From assembly GCA_016839055.1 (NCBI GenBank), contig JAEKNX010000003.1:398000-461999 (forward strand): DNA of 64,000 nt. Reading direction: 5' to 3'. Positions within the stretch are counted from its first letter, which is position 1, and every line of letters begins with the position of its first letter. The notes under the pieces are model-generated. The model was not told the origin of the DNA, did no database searches, and was given only the letters and a program-made list of their open reading frames with translations. Below are positions 1 through 7,458 of the stretch, one piece after another. Source of the DNA: Spirochaetales bacterium (GTDB taxonomy: Bacteria > Spirochaetota > Spirochaetia > UBA9216). A program made the position numbers and the translations under genes.

Positions 1-134
1 TGCTTTTCCATCCGGATAGAGATAAGAGGCAGATATCTGCAACAGGGCTGTCCCTCGCAGCTCGAGCAGGGAGAGTCCTGCCAGATCTCCTGCTGTGGTA
101 TCAGATTTCCTGAAAAGACCGGTATGTCCTTCAA
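1..134 (-). CDS. YkgJ-type cysteine-cluster protein, 5' part only
   Basis: A 44-codon reading frame opens here and runs off the left edge of the window. It carries a tight cysteine cluster, CSSCEGQPCCRYLP, about 20 residues in, resembling the metal- or FeS-binding CxxC...CC pattern of the YkgJ (zinc/iron-chelating) family. The start chosen is TTG at 132-134: a GAGGAG Shine-Dalgarno sits six bases upstream, and in-frame stops lie just before it. It follows the membrane protein gene upstream by 64 bp on the same strand, so it is probably the last or a later gene of that operon. The family call rests only on the cysteine pattern. The rest of the protein is outside the window. Confidence 0.5.
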   Translation of the reverse strand, partial: MKDIPVFSGNLIPQQEIWQDSPCSSCEGQPCCRYLPLISIRMEK

Positions 135-198
135 TTTCAGCTCCTCTACTTGATAAAAAACAAAAGCATCTGCTGCAACATTATGTATCTATTAATTC

Positions 199-2604
199 TC
201 AAAATCCTTTAACTGCCGGCAGCACGCATGCGTAGAGAACCATAGCCGCAACCCCCACGGCAACCGAACCGAAGCTTATAAGAAAGAGAGTCGCCAGCGG
301 CGCAGCCACAACCGAGGCAGCGCCGTTTATTCCCCAGGCAAGTGGAACCAGACGGCGGTTGGTCCGGTGGAGATTTTCCAGCGCGGGCGCAAAAAACCAG
401 CCCATAAAAAATGAGGGCGGAAGAAGGAGCAGAACACTCAGAAGGTATCTCCCCTCCATTTCCATAGAAACCGCACAGCCGAATATATCATCCAGAAAGA
501 ATAGAAACACCAGCATTAGCCCCGGCAGAATAACTGAGGCGAACCGAATTCTCCTCTTTACCGGAATCTTCAACCCGGCCTGAACAATACTGCCCGCTCC
601 GGAAGCAATAAGAATGGAGATAATTACAGCTGATGCTGAGATTACCGGATCTCCTATAAAGAGGGAGAATCTCTGGATACAGACCATTTCAAAAAACATG
701 AAGCCGAACCCGATAAGCAGGAAGAATGACACCGCTGAAGCACTCCGTCTTCCTTCTCCTGCCTTTCCAAGCCTCAGGAGCGGGAAAGTCAGCAGGAGGA
801 TGGAGAAAATAATCACGGACACAAGGACCGATAGAAGGATCAGGTAACCAAGCTCGGTATGATAAAGATAAAGGTCTGAGTAATTATCTCTTATCCACTT
901 AAGTGATCTTAACCTGAAGAAGTGGTGAAAGTACGGCCTCGAGTCGGTGGGCGGGGTTATATCGAAGATGTACCCCCTCCTCAGAGCACGCGGTTCTCCT
1001 TCCAGAATAAGAGAGATTCCCCGACGAAGGGTATCGGAATCCTCCGTTTGTCCATCACCTGGAAAAATTATCCTGGAACCTGAACGTTCCGCCGCTGCAG
1101 ATATTTGGTTAATTCGGTCCCTGGAAAAAGCGCTGCCGGAAGCCATGGTAAGAGACGCCAGATAATTTTCCATCATAAGAAGATTTTCATCCGGTGCAGC
1201 CCATCCTCCCCTTTCAAGGGCAGCATGAAAAGTGGAAAAAATACGCAGACTGTCCCGGGGCGGTCTCTGAAGCCCCCTGACAACCGAGACGACCCCCCCG
1301 GCCGAAAGGATTCTCAGGGCCGTTTCCGCCGCCTCCGTGGTAAGGAGATAGTCCTCATTCAAAGAATATATCCCACCCGAGAAAGCGGGCATTCCCTCCG
1401 CCTCTGAGAAATGAATAATGTCGAACCTCTGTTCGGTGTGTTCAAGGAAGGCGCGAGGATCAACTGTAACAACCCGGACATCTTCGCCGAAAAAGACCTC
1501 CCCTCCGTAGCCCTTAAGATCATTTAATAGAAGATCGACGAGGACCGAGTCGGGCTGAACCACTGTTATACGACGAGCACCCATCCTTCGGGCAAGCCGT
1601 ATATTGGTCCCCCCGACCTCCCCCAGCAGGAGCACCCTGGGATTTTCGAAGAGGGAATAAGGAACCGCCTGAGGGGTGTAATCAAGTATTCCATCATTTT
1701 CCCGGGAGTTTCCAGTAAAAATCGTACCCGCTTTTTCTCCATCGATGAGGACGGAAAGCTGGGCAGGAGGAGCGTGGGGGTTCATGAGTCCGGCAAAGAG
1801 AGTATCGTGAAATGTATCGGATTTAAAGCATTCTATCATACCCTGCGCTCCCGATCTGCTGCAGACCAGCTCGGCCATATCCTGTTTTTCCAGCTCTCTG
1901 ATATATGCGCCAGCCTTGTATTGATCGATCTTCGGCCGAGGAGCGGCGGGTGAGATAAAGAAAAAGGCCGGGATTAGAACCGATACCATGACAGCCAGGA
2001 GAACAGCCCGTTTTTGCCCGGCTGCAGAGGAAATAAAACGGATGGCCGCAGCAGCAGCTGCGGGGGCCGCAGCGGAAAACGGCAAGATCCCAGGCTCAAC
2101 ATAAAACATTAGCAGAAGAAAAACCGCTCCCCCCGCCCCGCTCCCAACCAGATTTATCCCGTAGAGAAGCCCCGTATTCCGGCGGCAGAGAAGAAGAACC
2201 AGGCCGGTTATCAGTCCTGCTATGAAAAAGGGCATGAAAAGCAAGATAATAAAAGGAATGAGGGTGAGAAATCCTGCCCCCGGACTTAGAAAAAAGAAGG
2301 AATCCGGTGCAAGATTCCAAGAAACCGGATAACAGGCAGAGTACGATAATACCTGAAGGATCAACAGCAGATTAAGAAGACTTTGCCCCTTCTTCAGAAA
2401 TGAGTCCCTGAGAAGACTTATTAAAGTCCCGCTGGCACAGAACCCCAGGAGGGCTATACTGATAACCAAATAGGTGAAATGACTGAACTTCAAATAGGAA
2501 AGGGATTTAATCAGGGAAAGTTCGAACAGAATGATCGAAAGAGAGACAAAAAAAAGAGGTATTGAAACCGCTTTATTATTTCCCCCGCAGCTTTCGCTGG
2601 TCAT
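199..2604 (-). CDS. Polytopic membrane protein with spermidine-synthase-like domain
   Basis: An 801-residue protein of three parts. Residues 1-210 form about six membrane helices. The middle soluble part holds a Rossmann-type methyltransferase/aminopropyltransferase fold near residues 320-450, with VLLLGEVGGTNIRLARRMG as the nucleotide-binding loop and VVTVDPRAFLEHTEQRFDIIHF following. A second hydrophobic block of about six helices fills residues 590-801. This is the layout of the fused membrane spermine/spermidine synthase-like proteins of many bacteria, whose substrate is unknown. The usual GxGxG loop is degenerate (GEVGGT), so polyamine synthesis should not be assumed. The ATG overlaps the stop of the exported methyltransferase gene upstream (ATGA), so the two are translationally coupled. 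Confidence 0.7.
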   Translation of the reverse strand: MTSESCGGNNKAVSIPLFFVSLSIILFELSLIKSLSYLKFSHFTYLVISIALLGFCASGTLISLLRDSFLKKGQSLLNLLLILQVLSYSACYPVSWNLAPDSFFFLSPGAGFLTLIPFIILLFMPFFIAGLITGLVLLLCRRNTGLLYGINLVGSGAGGAVFLLLMFYVEPGILPFSAAAPAAAAAAIRFISSAAGQKRAVLLAVMVSVLIPAFFFISPAAPRPKIDQYKAGAYIRELEKQDMAELVCSRSGAQGMIECFKSDTFHDTLFAGLMNPHAPPAQLSVLIDGEKAGTIFTGNSRENDGILDYTPQAVPYSLFENPRVLLLGEVGGTNIRLARRMGARRITVVQPDSVLVDLLLNDLKGYGGEVFFGEDVRVVTVDPRAFLEHTEQRFDIIHFSEAEGMPAFSGGIYSLNEDYLLTTEAAETALRILSAGGVVSVVRGLQRPPRDSLRIFSTFHAALERGGWAAPDENLLMMENYLASLTMASGSAFSRDRINQISAAAERSGSRIIFPGDGQTEDSDTLRRGISLILEGEPRALRRGYIFDITPPTDSRPYFHHFFRLRSLKWIRDNYSDLYLYHTELGYLILLSVLVSVIIFSILLLTFPLLRLGKAGEGRRSASAVSFFLLIGFGFMFFEMVCIQRFSLFIGDPVISASAVIISILIASGAGSIVQAGLKIPVKRRIRFASVILPGLMLVFLFFLDDIFGCAVSMEMEGRYLLSVLLLLPPSFFMGWFFAPALENLHRTNRRLVPLAWGINGAASVVAAPLATLFLISFGSVAVGVAAMVLYACVLPAVKGF

Positions 2605-3335
2605 TCTCCGGTTTCCATTGGCTCTCCGGTAAAGGGAACAAAGGCGACAGGAAGCACGGGAACCGCAGTCACAGTATGATTCTCATCTTTAATAATCAGC
2701 GTAAGAACCTGAGGCTGAAACCGTCCGCCGATTGGAATGACCATCCTGCCTCCGACTTTTAGCTGCCGGATCAGAGGCGGCGGCACGTGTCCCGCCGCTG
2801 CCGTTACAATTATTCCGTCAAAGGTCTCACCCGCCCATCCGTAGTATCCGTCTCCGGTTTTCCACCGAATATTATGATATCCCAGCTCGCTGAACCTCTT
2901 TCCCGCAGCTGCCGAGAGCTCCCCTATAATCTCAATGGTAAACACCTCGTCGGTCAGCCGGGAGAGCACCGCCGCCTGGTATCCGCTGCCGGTGCCTATC
3001 TCCAGGACCTTCTCCCCCTCCTCGAGCTCCAGGAGTTCAGTCATCAGGGCAACAATATAAGGCTGCGATATGGTCTGCCCGAAACCTATAGGTAGCGGCC
3101 GGTCCGCGTAAGAGAAAGATCTGTACTCTTCAGGGACAAAGTCTTCTCGGCTAACCTTCAGCATGGCCGAAAGGACTCTCAGATCAGTTACTCCCCTGGC
3201 CTCGATCTGAGAGCTGACCATCTCCTGTGCAGGGTCTTTATTGTCATCCGGGAAGGTCTCGGCCGAACCCCGACTATAGATCGGGTACACGAAAAGAAAG
3301 AGAGGTATGAACACTATAAAGAAACGTTTTTCCAT
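2601..3335 (-). CDS. pcm: Exported protein-L-isoaspartate O-methyltransferase
   Basis: The enzyme methylates L-isoaspartyl residues in damaged proteins using S-adenosylmethionine. Family motifs are clear: a region matching RPLPIGFGQTISQPYIVALM, the SAM loop VLEIGTGSGYQAAVLSRL, and GGRMVIPIGG near the C-terminus. The start at 3335 gives MEKRFFIVFIPLFLFVYPIYS, a signal peptide, followed by about 25 polar residues before the enzyme. An in-frame start at 3416 would bury this signal, so the later start is preferred. Most Pcm enzymes are cytoplasmic and about 210 residues long, so this 244-residue exported form would repair envelope proteins. The gene overlaps the membrane protein gene downstream by four bases (ATGA). 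Confidence 0.85.
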   Translation of the reverse strand: MEKRFFIVFIPLFLFVYPIYSRGSAETFPDDNKDPAQEMVSSQIEARGVTDLRVLSAMLKVSREDFVPEEYRSFSYADRPLPIGFGQTISQPYIVALMTELLELEEGEKVLEIGTGSGYQAAVLSRLTDEVFTIEIIGELSAAAGKRFSELGYHNIRWKTGDGYYGWAGETFDGIIVTAAAGHVPPPLIRQLKVGGRMVIPIGGRFQPQVLTLIIKDENHTVTAVPVLPVAFVPFTGEPMETGE

Positions 3336-3424
3336 CGTTCTCAAGGCTCTTTTAATTAATGGTAGCACCTTGTTAGAGACAGCGCAATAAATTTCGGTTC
3401 TTCGGTTAGAAGCCATATCCCGGA

Positions 3425-3451
3425 CTACATATCCCGGATCACGACAACATT
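3425..3451. repeat. 27-bp direct repeat, left copy
   Basis: Matches 5830-5856 in the same orientation at 25 of 27 positions. The right copy is the 3' end of the DUF1667 gene (coding NVVVTRNM then stop). This left copy would read NVVVIRDM then stop on the minus strand but has no gene attached. The two copies bracket a 2.4-kb segment of four genes. Confidence 0.7.
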
Positions 3452-3555
3452 GTTAGGTTTTAACCGTATTCGGATATTTCCGAAACGGAGGCGGGTTCTT
3501 TTCGGTCTTTGAAAGCCGAGTGGGGGAGATTAATAGAGGGGAGGGCTCCGTTGTC

Positions 3556-3927
3556 ATGCGCTTGAAAAAGCTGTATTACTCCTCCCGTTTCGTCTACCGG
3601 TCCGAGGGGGAATTAATTTTGCGATTTTCTCAAGGAGTTTCCCAATCTTTTTCTATGGAGCGACTCGACTATGTTAAATTAAACGATCAGGGTACACCTC
3701 TTTACCGGATGAGGTTGTTTCCCGGCGGGGACTGCGAATCCGATATTCTCATGGCCTATCTAATCTGCTCCGCTACCGCTGAATCCTCTCCGACGCTGAT
3801 GGGAAAGCTTTATATCATGTGGGCAAATACCCCCGTCGAGGTTCTTGAGGTTCGAATTCCCGGGCGGAATGAAAGTCAAGCTGACAATCATCTTTACAAA
3901 GTTATCGCTGTTTTGACGGAATTGTAG
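3556..3927 (+). CDS. Hypothetical protein, 123 residues
   Basis: Not recognised. The product is soluble, with no signal peptide or membrane segment, begins MRLKKLYYSSRFVYRSEGEL and ends YKVIAVLTEL. It alternates short hydrophobic strands with polar turns, suggesting a small beta-rich fold. ATG at 3556 is chosen because AGAGGGGAGGG lies about ten bases upstream; a GTG at 3520 in the same frame has no such site. The gene is higher in GC than the three genes after it. It lies inside the segment flanked by the 27-bp direct repeats, so its linkage to its neighbours may be recent. Confidence 0.55.
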   Translation: MRLKKLYYSSRFVYRSEGELILRFSQGVSQSFSMERLDYVKLNDQGTPLYRMRLFPGGDCESDILMAYLICSATAESSPTLMGKLYIMWANTPVEVLEVRIPGRNESQADNHLYKVIAVLTEL

Positions 3928-4175
3928 CTATTAAGTAAGCCCGCGGGTAAGTTTTTACATCCTTACACACTTGAGTGGTAGTAGTGGTAATGCAGACCGC
4001 TAAAATCTGCTTTTCCTGATATTGCCTGAGTTATCGGACCTTCTCCCGTCAGGAATTTTATCAATTGCCTGATGGACTTGGTAATGATAATAATAAATAT
4101 ACTCTTTGATAATTTATCAGACTTGGTTTTCTGAAAGTGCTGATTATTCTGTTAGCAGTAGTGTAATGAATTAAT

Positions 4176-4192
4176 AAAATACAATGTATTTT
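4176..4192. promoter_or_regulatory. 17-nt palindrome, possible operator
   Basis: AAAATACA-A-TGTATTTT is a perfect inverted repeat about 60 bp upstream of the -35 box of the DUF4386/XRE operon. It may be a distal operator, but this rests on symmetry alone. Confidence 0.3.
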
Positions 4193-4246
4193 GTACAAAC
4201 CTTTCAAGATAGAACCATTTTCCGTCAAAAAAGTGAAATAATGTTA

Positions 4247-4282
4247 AGTTTACTTGACATATAGTATAGTTTACATTACACT
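4247..4282 (+). promoter_or_regulatory. Promoter with paired direct repeats for the DUF4386-XRE operon
   Basis: TTGACA (4254-4259) and TACACT (4277-4282) are 17 bp apart, a good sigma-70 type promoter. Two 13-bp direct repeats, AGTTTACTTGACA (4247-4259) and AGTTTACATTACA (4268-4280), lie 21 bp apart and cover both boxes. A protein bound there would block the promoter. The XRE regulator at the end of the operon is the obvious candidate; that link is inferred. Confidence 0.5.
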
Positions 4283-4331
4283 ATGTATGTCTAACTTGAC
4301 TAAACATAAAAACAATCAGGAGGATTTACAA

Positions 4332-5048
4332 TTGAAACCTTATAGATTAAATGCGTTGATAGCTGGTGTGCTTTACTTTTTAGGGTCAGCCTTCGGAGTT
4401 GGCAGTTCTATTGCCGGAGGTGAAGTGGTTTCTTCGATTGTTACCAACAAACCGCTTTCCGGACTGGAGTTACTGGATCTCGTTGCCGCCAATTCGTCTC
4501 AGATTACTGGTGCCTCATTTTTAATCCTATTGATGGGAATTTCTTTGGTGGCGATGACGGTTTTCCTATACCCCATCTTCAGAAAAGATAGCAAAGAACT
4601 TGCTGCAGGCATGCTGCTCTTTCGTGGAGCACTTGAGGGCACTTATTATCTTATTTCTACTTTGGGGTTTTTAACACTTGTTTTACTCGGTAATGAATAT
4701 GCGGCGACAGGATCTGACTCGGCTGCTTTACGGGCAATGGGCAATGTCCTGTATCATTTCCAACCCATCCTGGGTTCAGTTGGTACCATTGTGTTTCTTA
4801 TCGGGGCTACATGTTTGTATATCTCCTTCTACCGTACACGACTGATCCCCCGTTGGTTGTCCGTTTGGGGACTTATCGGTGTAGTTCCATATATGGCTTA
4901 TGCCCTGCTTCATTTCTTTCACATTGATAACGGCTTTGTGTTTTATTTACAAATGGTTTTAGCACCTCAGGAAATGGTTATGGCGCTTTGGCTGATAATA
5001 AAAGGATTTAATAGCGGAGCTATTATTAAACTTATGACTGAGAATTAA
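4332..5048 (+). CDS. DUF4386 family membrane protein
   Basis: A 238-residue integral membrane protein with about six hydrophobic helices. The order of helices and the stretches LNALIAGVLYFLGSAFGVG and MTVFLYPIFRKDSKELAAG fit DUF4386, a family of unknown function. TTG at 4332 is chosen: AGGAGG lies eight bases upstream, while the longer frame from 4254 would begin inside the promoter. It is followed after 64 bp by another small membrane protein and an XRE regulator on the same strand. Base composition is more AT-rich than in the flanking genes, which fits the idea that this segment was acquired. Confidence 0.75.
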   Translation: MKPYRLNALIAGVLYFLGSAFGVGSSIAGGEVVSSIVTNKPLSGLELLDLVAANSSQITGASFLILLMGISLVAMTVFLYPIFRKDSKELAAGMLLFRGALEGTYYLISTLGFLTLVLLGNEYAATGSDSAALRAMGNVLYHFQPILGSVGTIVFLIGATCLYISFYRTRLIPRWLSVWGLIGVVPYMAYALLHFFHIDNGFVFYLQMVLAPQEMVMALWLIIKGFNSGAIIKLMTEN

Positions 5049-5112
5049 AGTAGATAACACAACTTAAACAGAACCTGACAAAGGTTAATAAATATTATTT
5101 GGAGGAAAAAGA

Positions 5113-5574
5113 ATGTCATACCAGGAAAGTAAAAGTTTAACAAATATATTCAGCACAATTATAATAACAGGTATCTACGCGTTGATTGTATACCGACGGT
5201 ATTTGAATGGAACAGTGGACACAACTGATGTCTTTAAATTTTGGGCAATTACGATATTGATCTTTATTCCGGTATCAATTGTTGTAAGAATCATCATTAT
5301 GATTTTCTTCTCAATCGGGACCTCAGTTGTTCAAACTGTAAAAGGTGAAGAAGCTGGTGTTATGGAAATTGTTGATGAAAGAGATAAGCTAATTGAACTT
5401 AAAGCAACAAGGATTTCATTAATCACTTTTTCATTTGGGTTCATAATAGCACTAATAACGCAAGCAGCAAACATGAATGATCATCTCTTCTTCATTACAC
5501 TTATTGTTTTTGGTGTTATTACAGAAATAGTATCAGAGCTTTCGACAATTATATATTATCGAAAAGGCGTGTGA
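5113..5574 (+). CDS. Small four-helix membrane protein (DUF2178-like)
   Basis: 153 residues with four predicted membrane helices and a polar loop carrying DERDKLIELKATR, a pattern typical of DUF2178-type proteins that are encoded directly before small XRE regulators. Function is unknown; in such pairs the membrane protein may sense or modulate the regulator. GGAGG lies nine bases before the ATG. The TGA stop is separated by a single base from the ATG of the XRE gene, so the two are translationally coupled. Strongly AT-rich. Confidence 0.7.
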   Translation: MSYQESKSLTNIFSTIIITGIYALIVYRRYLNGTVDTTDVFKFWAITILIFIPVSIVVRIIIMIFFSIGTSVVQTVKGEEAGVMEIVDERDKLIELKATRISLITFSFGFIIALITQAANMNDHLFFITLIVFGVITEIVSELSTIIYYRKGV

Positions 5575-5575
5575 A

Positions 5576-5818
5576 ATGAAAAAATTATTGATAAATAACA
5601 ATGTTAGAAAACTAAGGTTTCAAAATAATGAAATGACTCAAAAAGATTTATCAGTAAAAGTAGGTGTTTCAAGACAAACAATTGTTGCTATAGAAAAAGG
5701 ACAATATTCACCAACTCTGGAACTTTGCTTCAAATTAGCTATAGTTTTTAATAAAACTATTGATGAAATATTTTTTATTGAATCAAACGAGAAAGAGAAT
5801 GATAAGATAACTAGTTAG
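5576..5818 (+). CDS. Small XRE/Cro-type HTH regulator
   Basis: An 80-residue DNA-binding protein. The helix-turn-helix covers roughly residues 16-55 (QKDLSVKVGVSRQTIVAIEK then YSPTLELCFKLA), and FNKTIDEIFF is the classic tail of YozG/XRE small repressors. It is coupled to the membrane protein before it. It probably binds the paired repeats at 4247-4280 and autoregulates the operon; that is inferred from gene order. Very AT-rich, unlike the genes on either side of the cassette. Confidence 0.85.
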   Translation: MKKLLINNNVRKLRFQNNEMTQKDLSVKVGVSRQTIVAIEKGQYSPTLELCFKLAIVFNKTIDEIFFIESNEKENDKITS

Positions 5819-5829
5819 GTCGTGGGGGG

Positions 5830-5856
5830 CTACATATTCCGGGTCACGACAACATT
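5830..5856. repeat. 27-bp direct repeat, right copy
   Basis: Right partner of 3425-3451 (25 of 27 identical, same orientation). It is the last 27 bases of the DUF1667 coding sequence including its stop, the type of site where elements integrate without destroying the gene. Confidence 0.7.
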
Positions 5857-6180
5857 AACACCGGTATCGAAGACATTTTCCAGAACTACATCCCCCATCT
5901 CCACGGGCGATTGAACCTCGACACCATTGATCAGCTTCATGATTTGGAATTTATACTTTTCAGGGATGGCCCTATCGGTCTTTACCGGGACAATAGTATG
6001 AATACCCCCGGAGATTTTTACAGTAGAGCAGATCATGCGGATGGGGTTTGTCAGCTCATCCTTGGCATATGCTATCCCCCGCTTGCACTTGTTTCCTTCA
6101 ACTATCGGCTCATCCGGCCTCCCGCTGATCGAAAGGCGGCAGCCCATAGGGCAGGTAATGCAGATTAACTCACTTTTCAT
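5830..6180 (-). CDS. DUF1667 protein of the glycerol-3-phosphate oxidoreductase cluster
   Basis: 116 residues with a cysteine pair near the start (CITCPMGC) and a third conserved cysteine (KCKRG), consistent with metal or FeS binding. DUF1667 proteins occur with a GlpA-like dehydrogenase and a second FAD oxidoreductase, as in the Thermotoga trio, and are thought to be a small subunit of that enzyme. The ATG overlaps the oxidoreductase stop (ATGA), so the subunits are coupled. The last 27 bases are part of the direct repeat shared with 3425-3451. Confidence 0.85.
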   Translation of the reverse strand: MKSELICITCPMGCRLSISGRPDEPIVEGNKCKRGIAYAKDELTNPIRMICSTVKISGGIHTIVPVKTDRAIPEKYKFQIMKLINGVEVQSPVEMGDVVLENVFDTGVNVVVTRNM

Positions 6181-7445
6181 GTTTTATCTCCCCGGGGAAC
6201 AAGGCTGATTCGGACTTTCCCTTCACAGCCGGTAAAAATCTCTTTTGGGGCGGTAATCTTGACCATCTCTCCCGGAGTCAAATGGCGCTCCTTGAACCTG
6301 GCAAGTTCCCGCCCCTCGTTCTCCAGAATGACAAATTGATCCTGATAAACCTTATCAACCCTCATGAAAACATCCAGCTTATCCGGAAGATTGGAGTACC
6401 GGAACCGCTGGGGCGCGGCATATGTCAGCCCCCCGGATGTAGAAAAGGAAACATACTCACCTTCCCTGTTAAACTCTTCGTTCACATACCGGGCGGCGTT
6501 CCTCCCGGCCCGGCGGCTCTCCTCGGTCACAAAATCCACCAGATCGTGAACATGAACCACGTTTCCACAGGCAAAAATCCCCTCAACCGAGGTTTCCATG
6601 CTCTCATTCACCACCGGTCCGCCGGTTTTGGGATCCAGGTCGACCCCCGCCAGCTTGGAAAGCTCGTTTTCCGGAATCAGCCCAACCGACAGGAGGACGG
6701 TATCACAGTCATATCCTTTTTCCGTACCCGGTATCACCTGTTTGTGCTCGTCGGTCTGGGCAATGACAACCCTTTCCACCCGCTCCCGGCCTTTTATCTC
6801 CACAATATTGTGGCTTAACAGGAGAGGAATATCATAGTGATCGAGACACTGGACTACATTCCGGGTCAGCCCCTTGGGGAAGGAGCTTCGGGCCACGACA
6901 GCCTTAACCTCGCCCCCTTCCAGAACAATCCGCCGGGCCATAATCATCCCGATATCGCCGGATCCCAGAATCACCACCGACTTTCCAACCATATAACCTT
7001 CAATGTTAATGTACCGCTGGGCCGTCCCGGCGGTAAAAACCCCCGCAGGACGATCCCCGGGAATGGCAATTGACCCCCGGGTTCGCTCCCGGCAGCCCAT
7101 CGCAAGGATCACCGATTTTGCGCTTATATCCCGCTTCCCTTCGGTATTCATAATCGAAACGATTTTATCCACAGTTATGGAGGTAACGATCGTATCGAGG
7201 ACAATATCAATACCTCCCTCATTCACCTTATTGATAAACCTCTGGGCATATTCGGGGCCGGTAAGCTCCTCCTTGAAATAAAAAAGGCCAAAGCCGTTAT
7301 GAATGCACTGTTGAAGAATCCCCCCCAGCTCTACATCCCTCTCAAGAACCAGGATATTATTAATCCCGTTCTCCCTTGCCTCGACTGCGGCAGCCAGCCC
7401 CGCCGGACCTCCGCCTATGACAATAATATCGTATTTGGATTTCAT
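6177..7445 (-). CDS. FAD/NAD(P)-dependent oxidoreductase, glycerol-3-phosphate cluster
   Basis: 422 residues. The N-terminal dinucleotide fold begins MKSKYDIIVIGGGPAGLAAA, with a second NAD-binding loop at VVILGSGDIGMIMARRI and the FAD motif GIFACGNVVHVHDLVD. It matches the second subunit of the GlpA-like/oxidoreductase/DUF1667 trio, which likely passes electrons from glycerol-3-phosphate to a carrier. The upstream in-frame extension to 7655 only reads the end of the preceding gene out of frame, so ATG at 7445 is taken. It lies 13 bp after the dehydrogenase gene and overlaps DUF1667 by four bases. Confidence 0.88.
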   Translation of the reverse strand: MKSKYDIIVIGGGPAGLAAAVEARENGINNILVLERDVELGGILQQCIHNGFGLFYFKEELTGPEYAQRFINKVNEGGIDIVLDTIVTSITVDKIVSIMNTEGKRDISAKSVILAMGCRERTRGSIAIPGDRPAGVFTAGTAQRYINIEGYMVGKSVVILGSGDIGMIMARRIVLEGGEVKAVVARSSFPKGLTRNVVQCLDHYDIPLLLSHNIVEIKGRERVERVVIAQTDEHKQVIPGTEKGYDCDTVLLSVGLIPENELSKLAGVDLDPKTGGPVVNESMETSVEGIFACGNVVHVHDLVDFVTEESRRAGRNAARYVNEEFNREGEYVSFSTSGGLTYAAPQRFRYSNLPDKLDVFMRVDKVYQDQFVILENEGRELARFKERHLTPGEMVKITAPKEIFTGCEGKVRISLVPRGDKT

Positions 7446-7458
7446 CGATTTCTCCCTG

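Larger units (their letters stand above)
3928..4331. other. Intergenic region upstream of the DUF4386 operon
   Basis: AT-rich, with no convincing ORF. It holds a perfect 17-nt palindrome at 4176-4192 (AAAATACA, one central A, TGTATTTT) and the promoter with paired repeats annotated at 4247-4282. Nothing else was recognised. Confidence 0.5.

Noticed and set aside
359..1407. Plus-strand ORFs at the left end
   Set aside because: Antisense to the 801-residue membrane protein, basic and low-complexity, with no ribosome binding sites.
3850..3870. GGTTCGAATTCC resembling a tRNA T-loop
   Set aside because: It lies within the coding sequence at 3556-3927, and no acceptor stem or other arms can be drawn.
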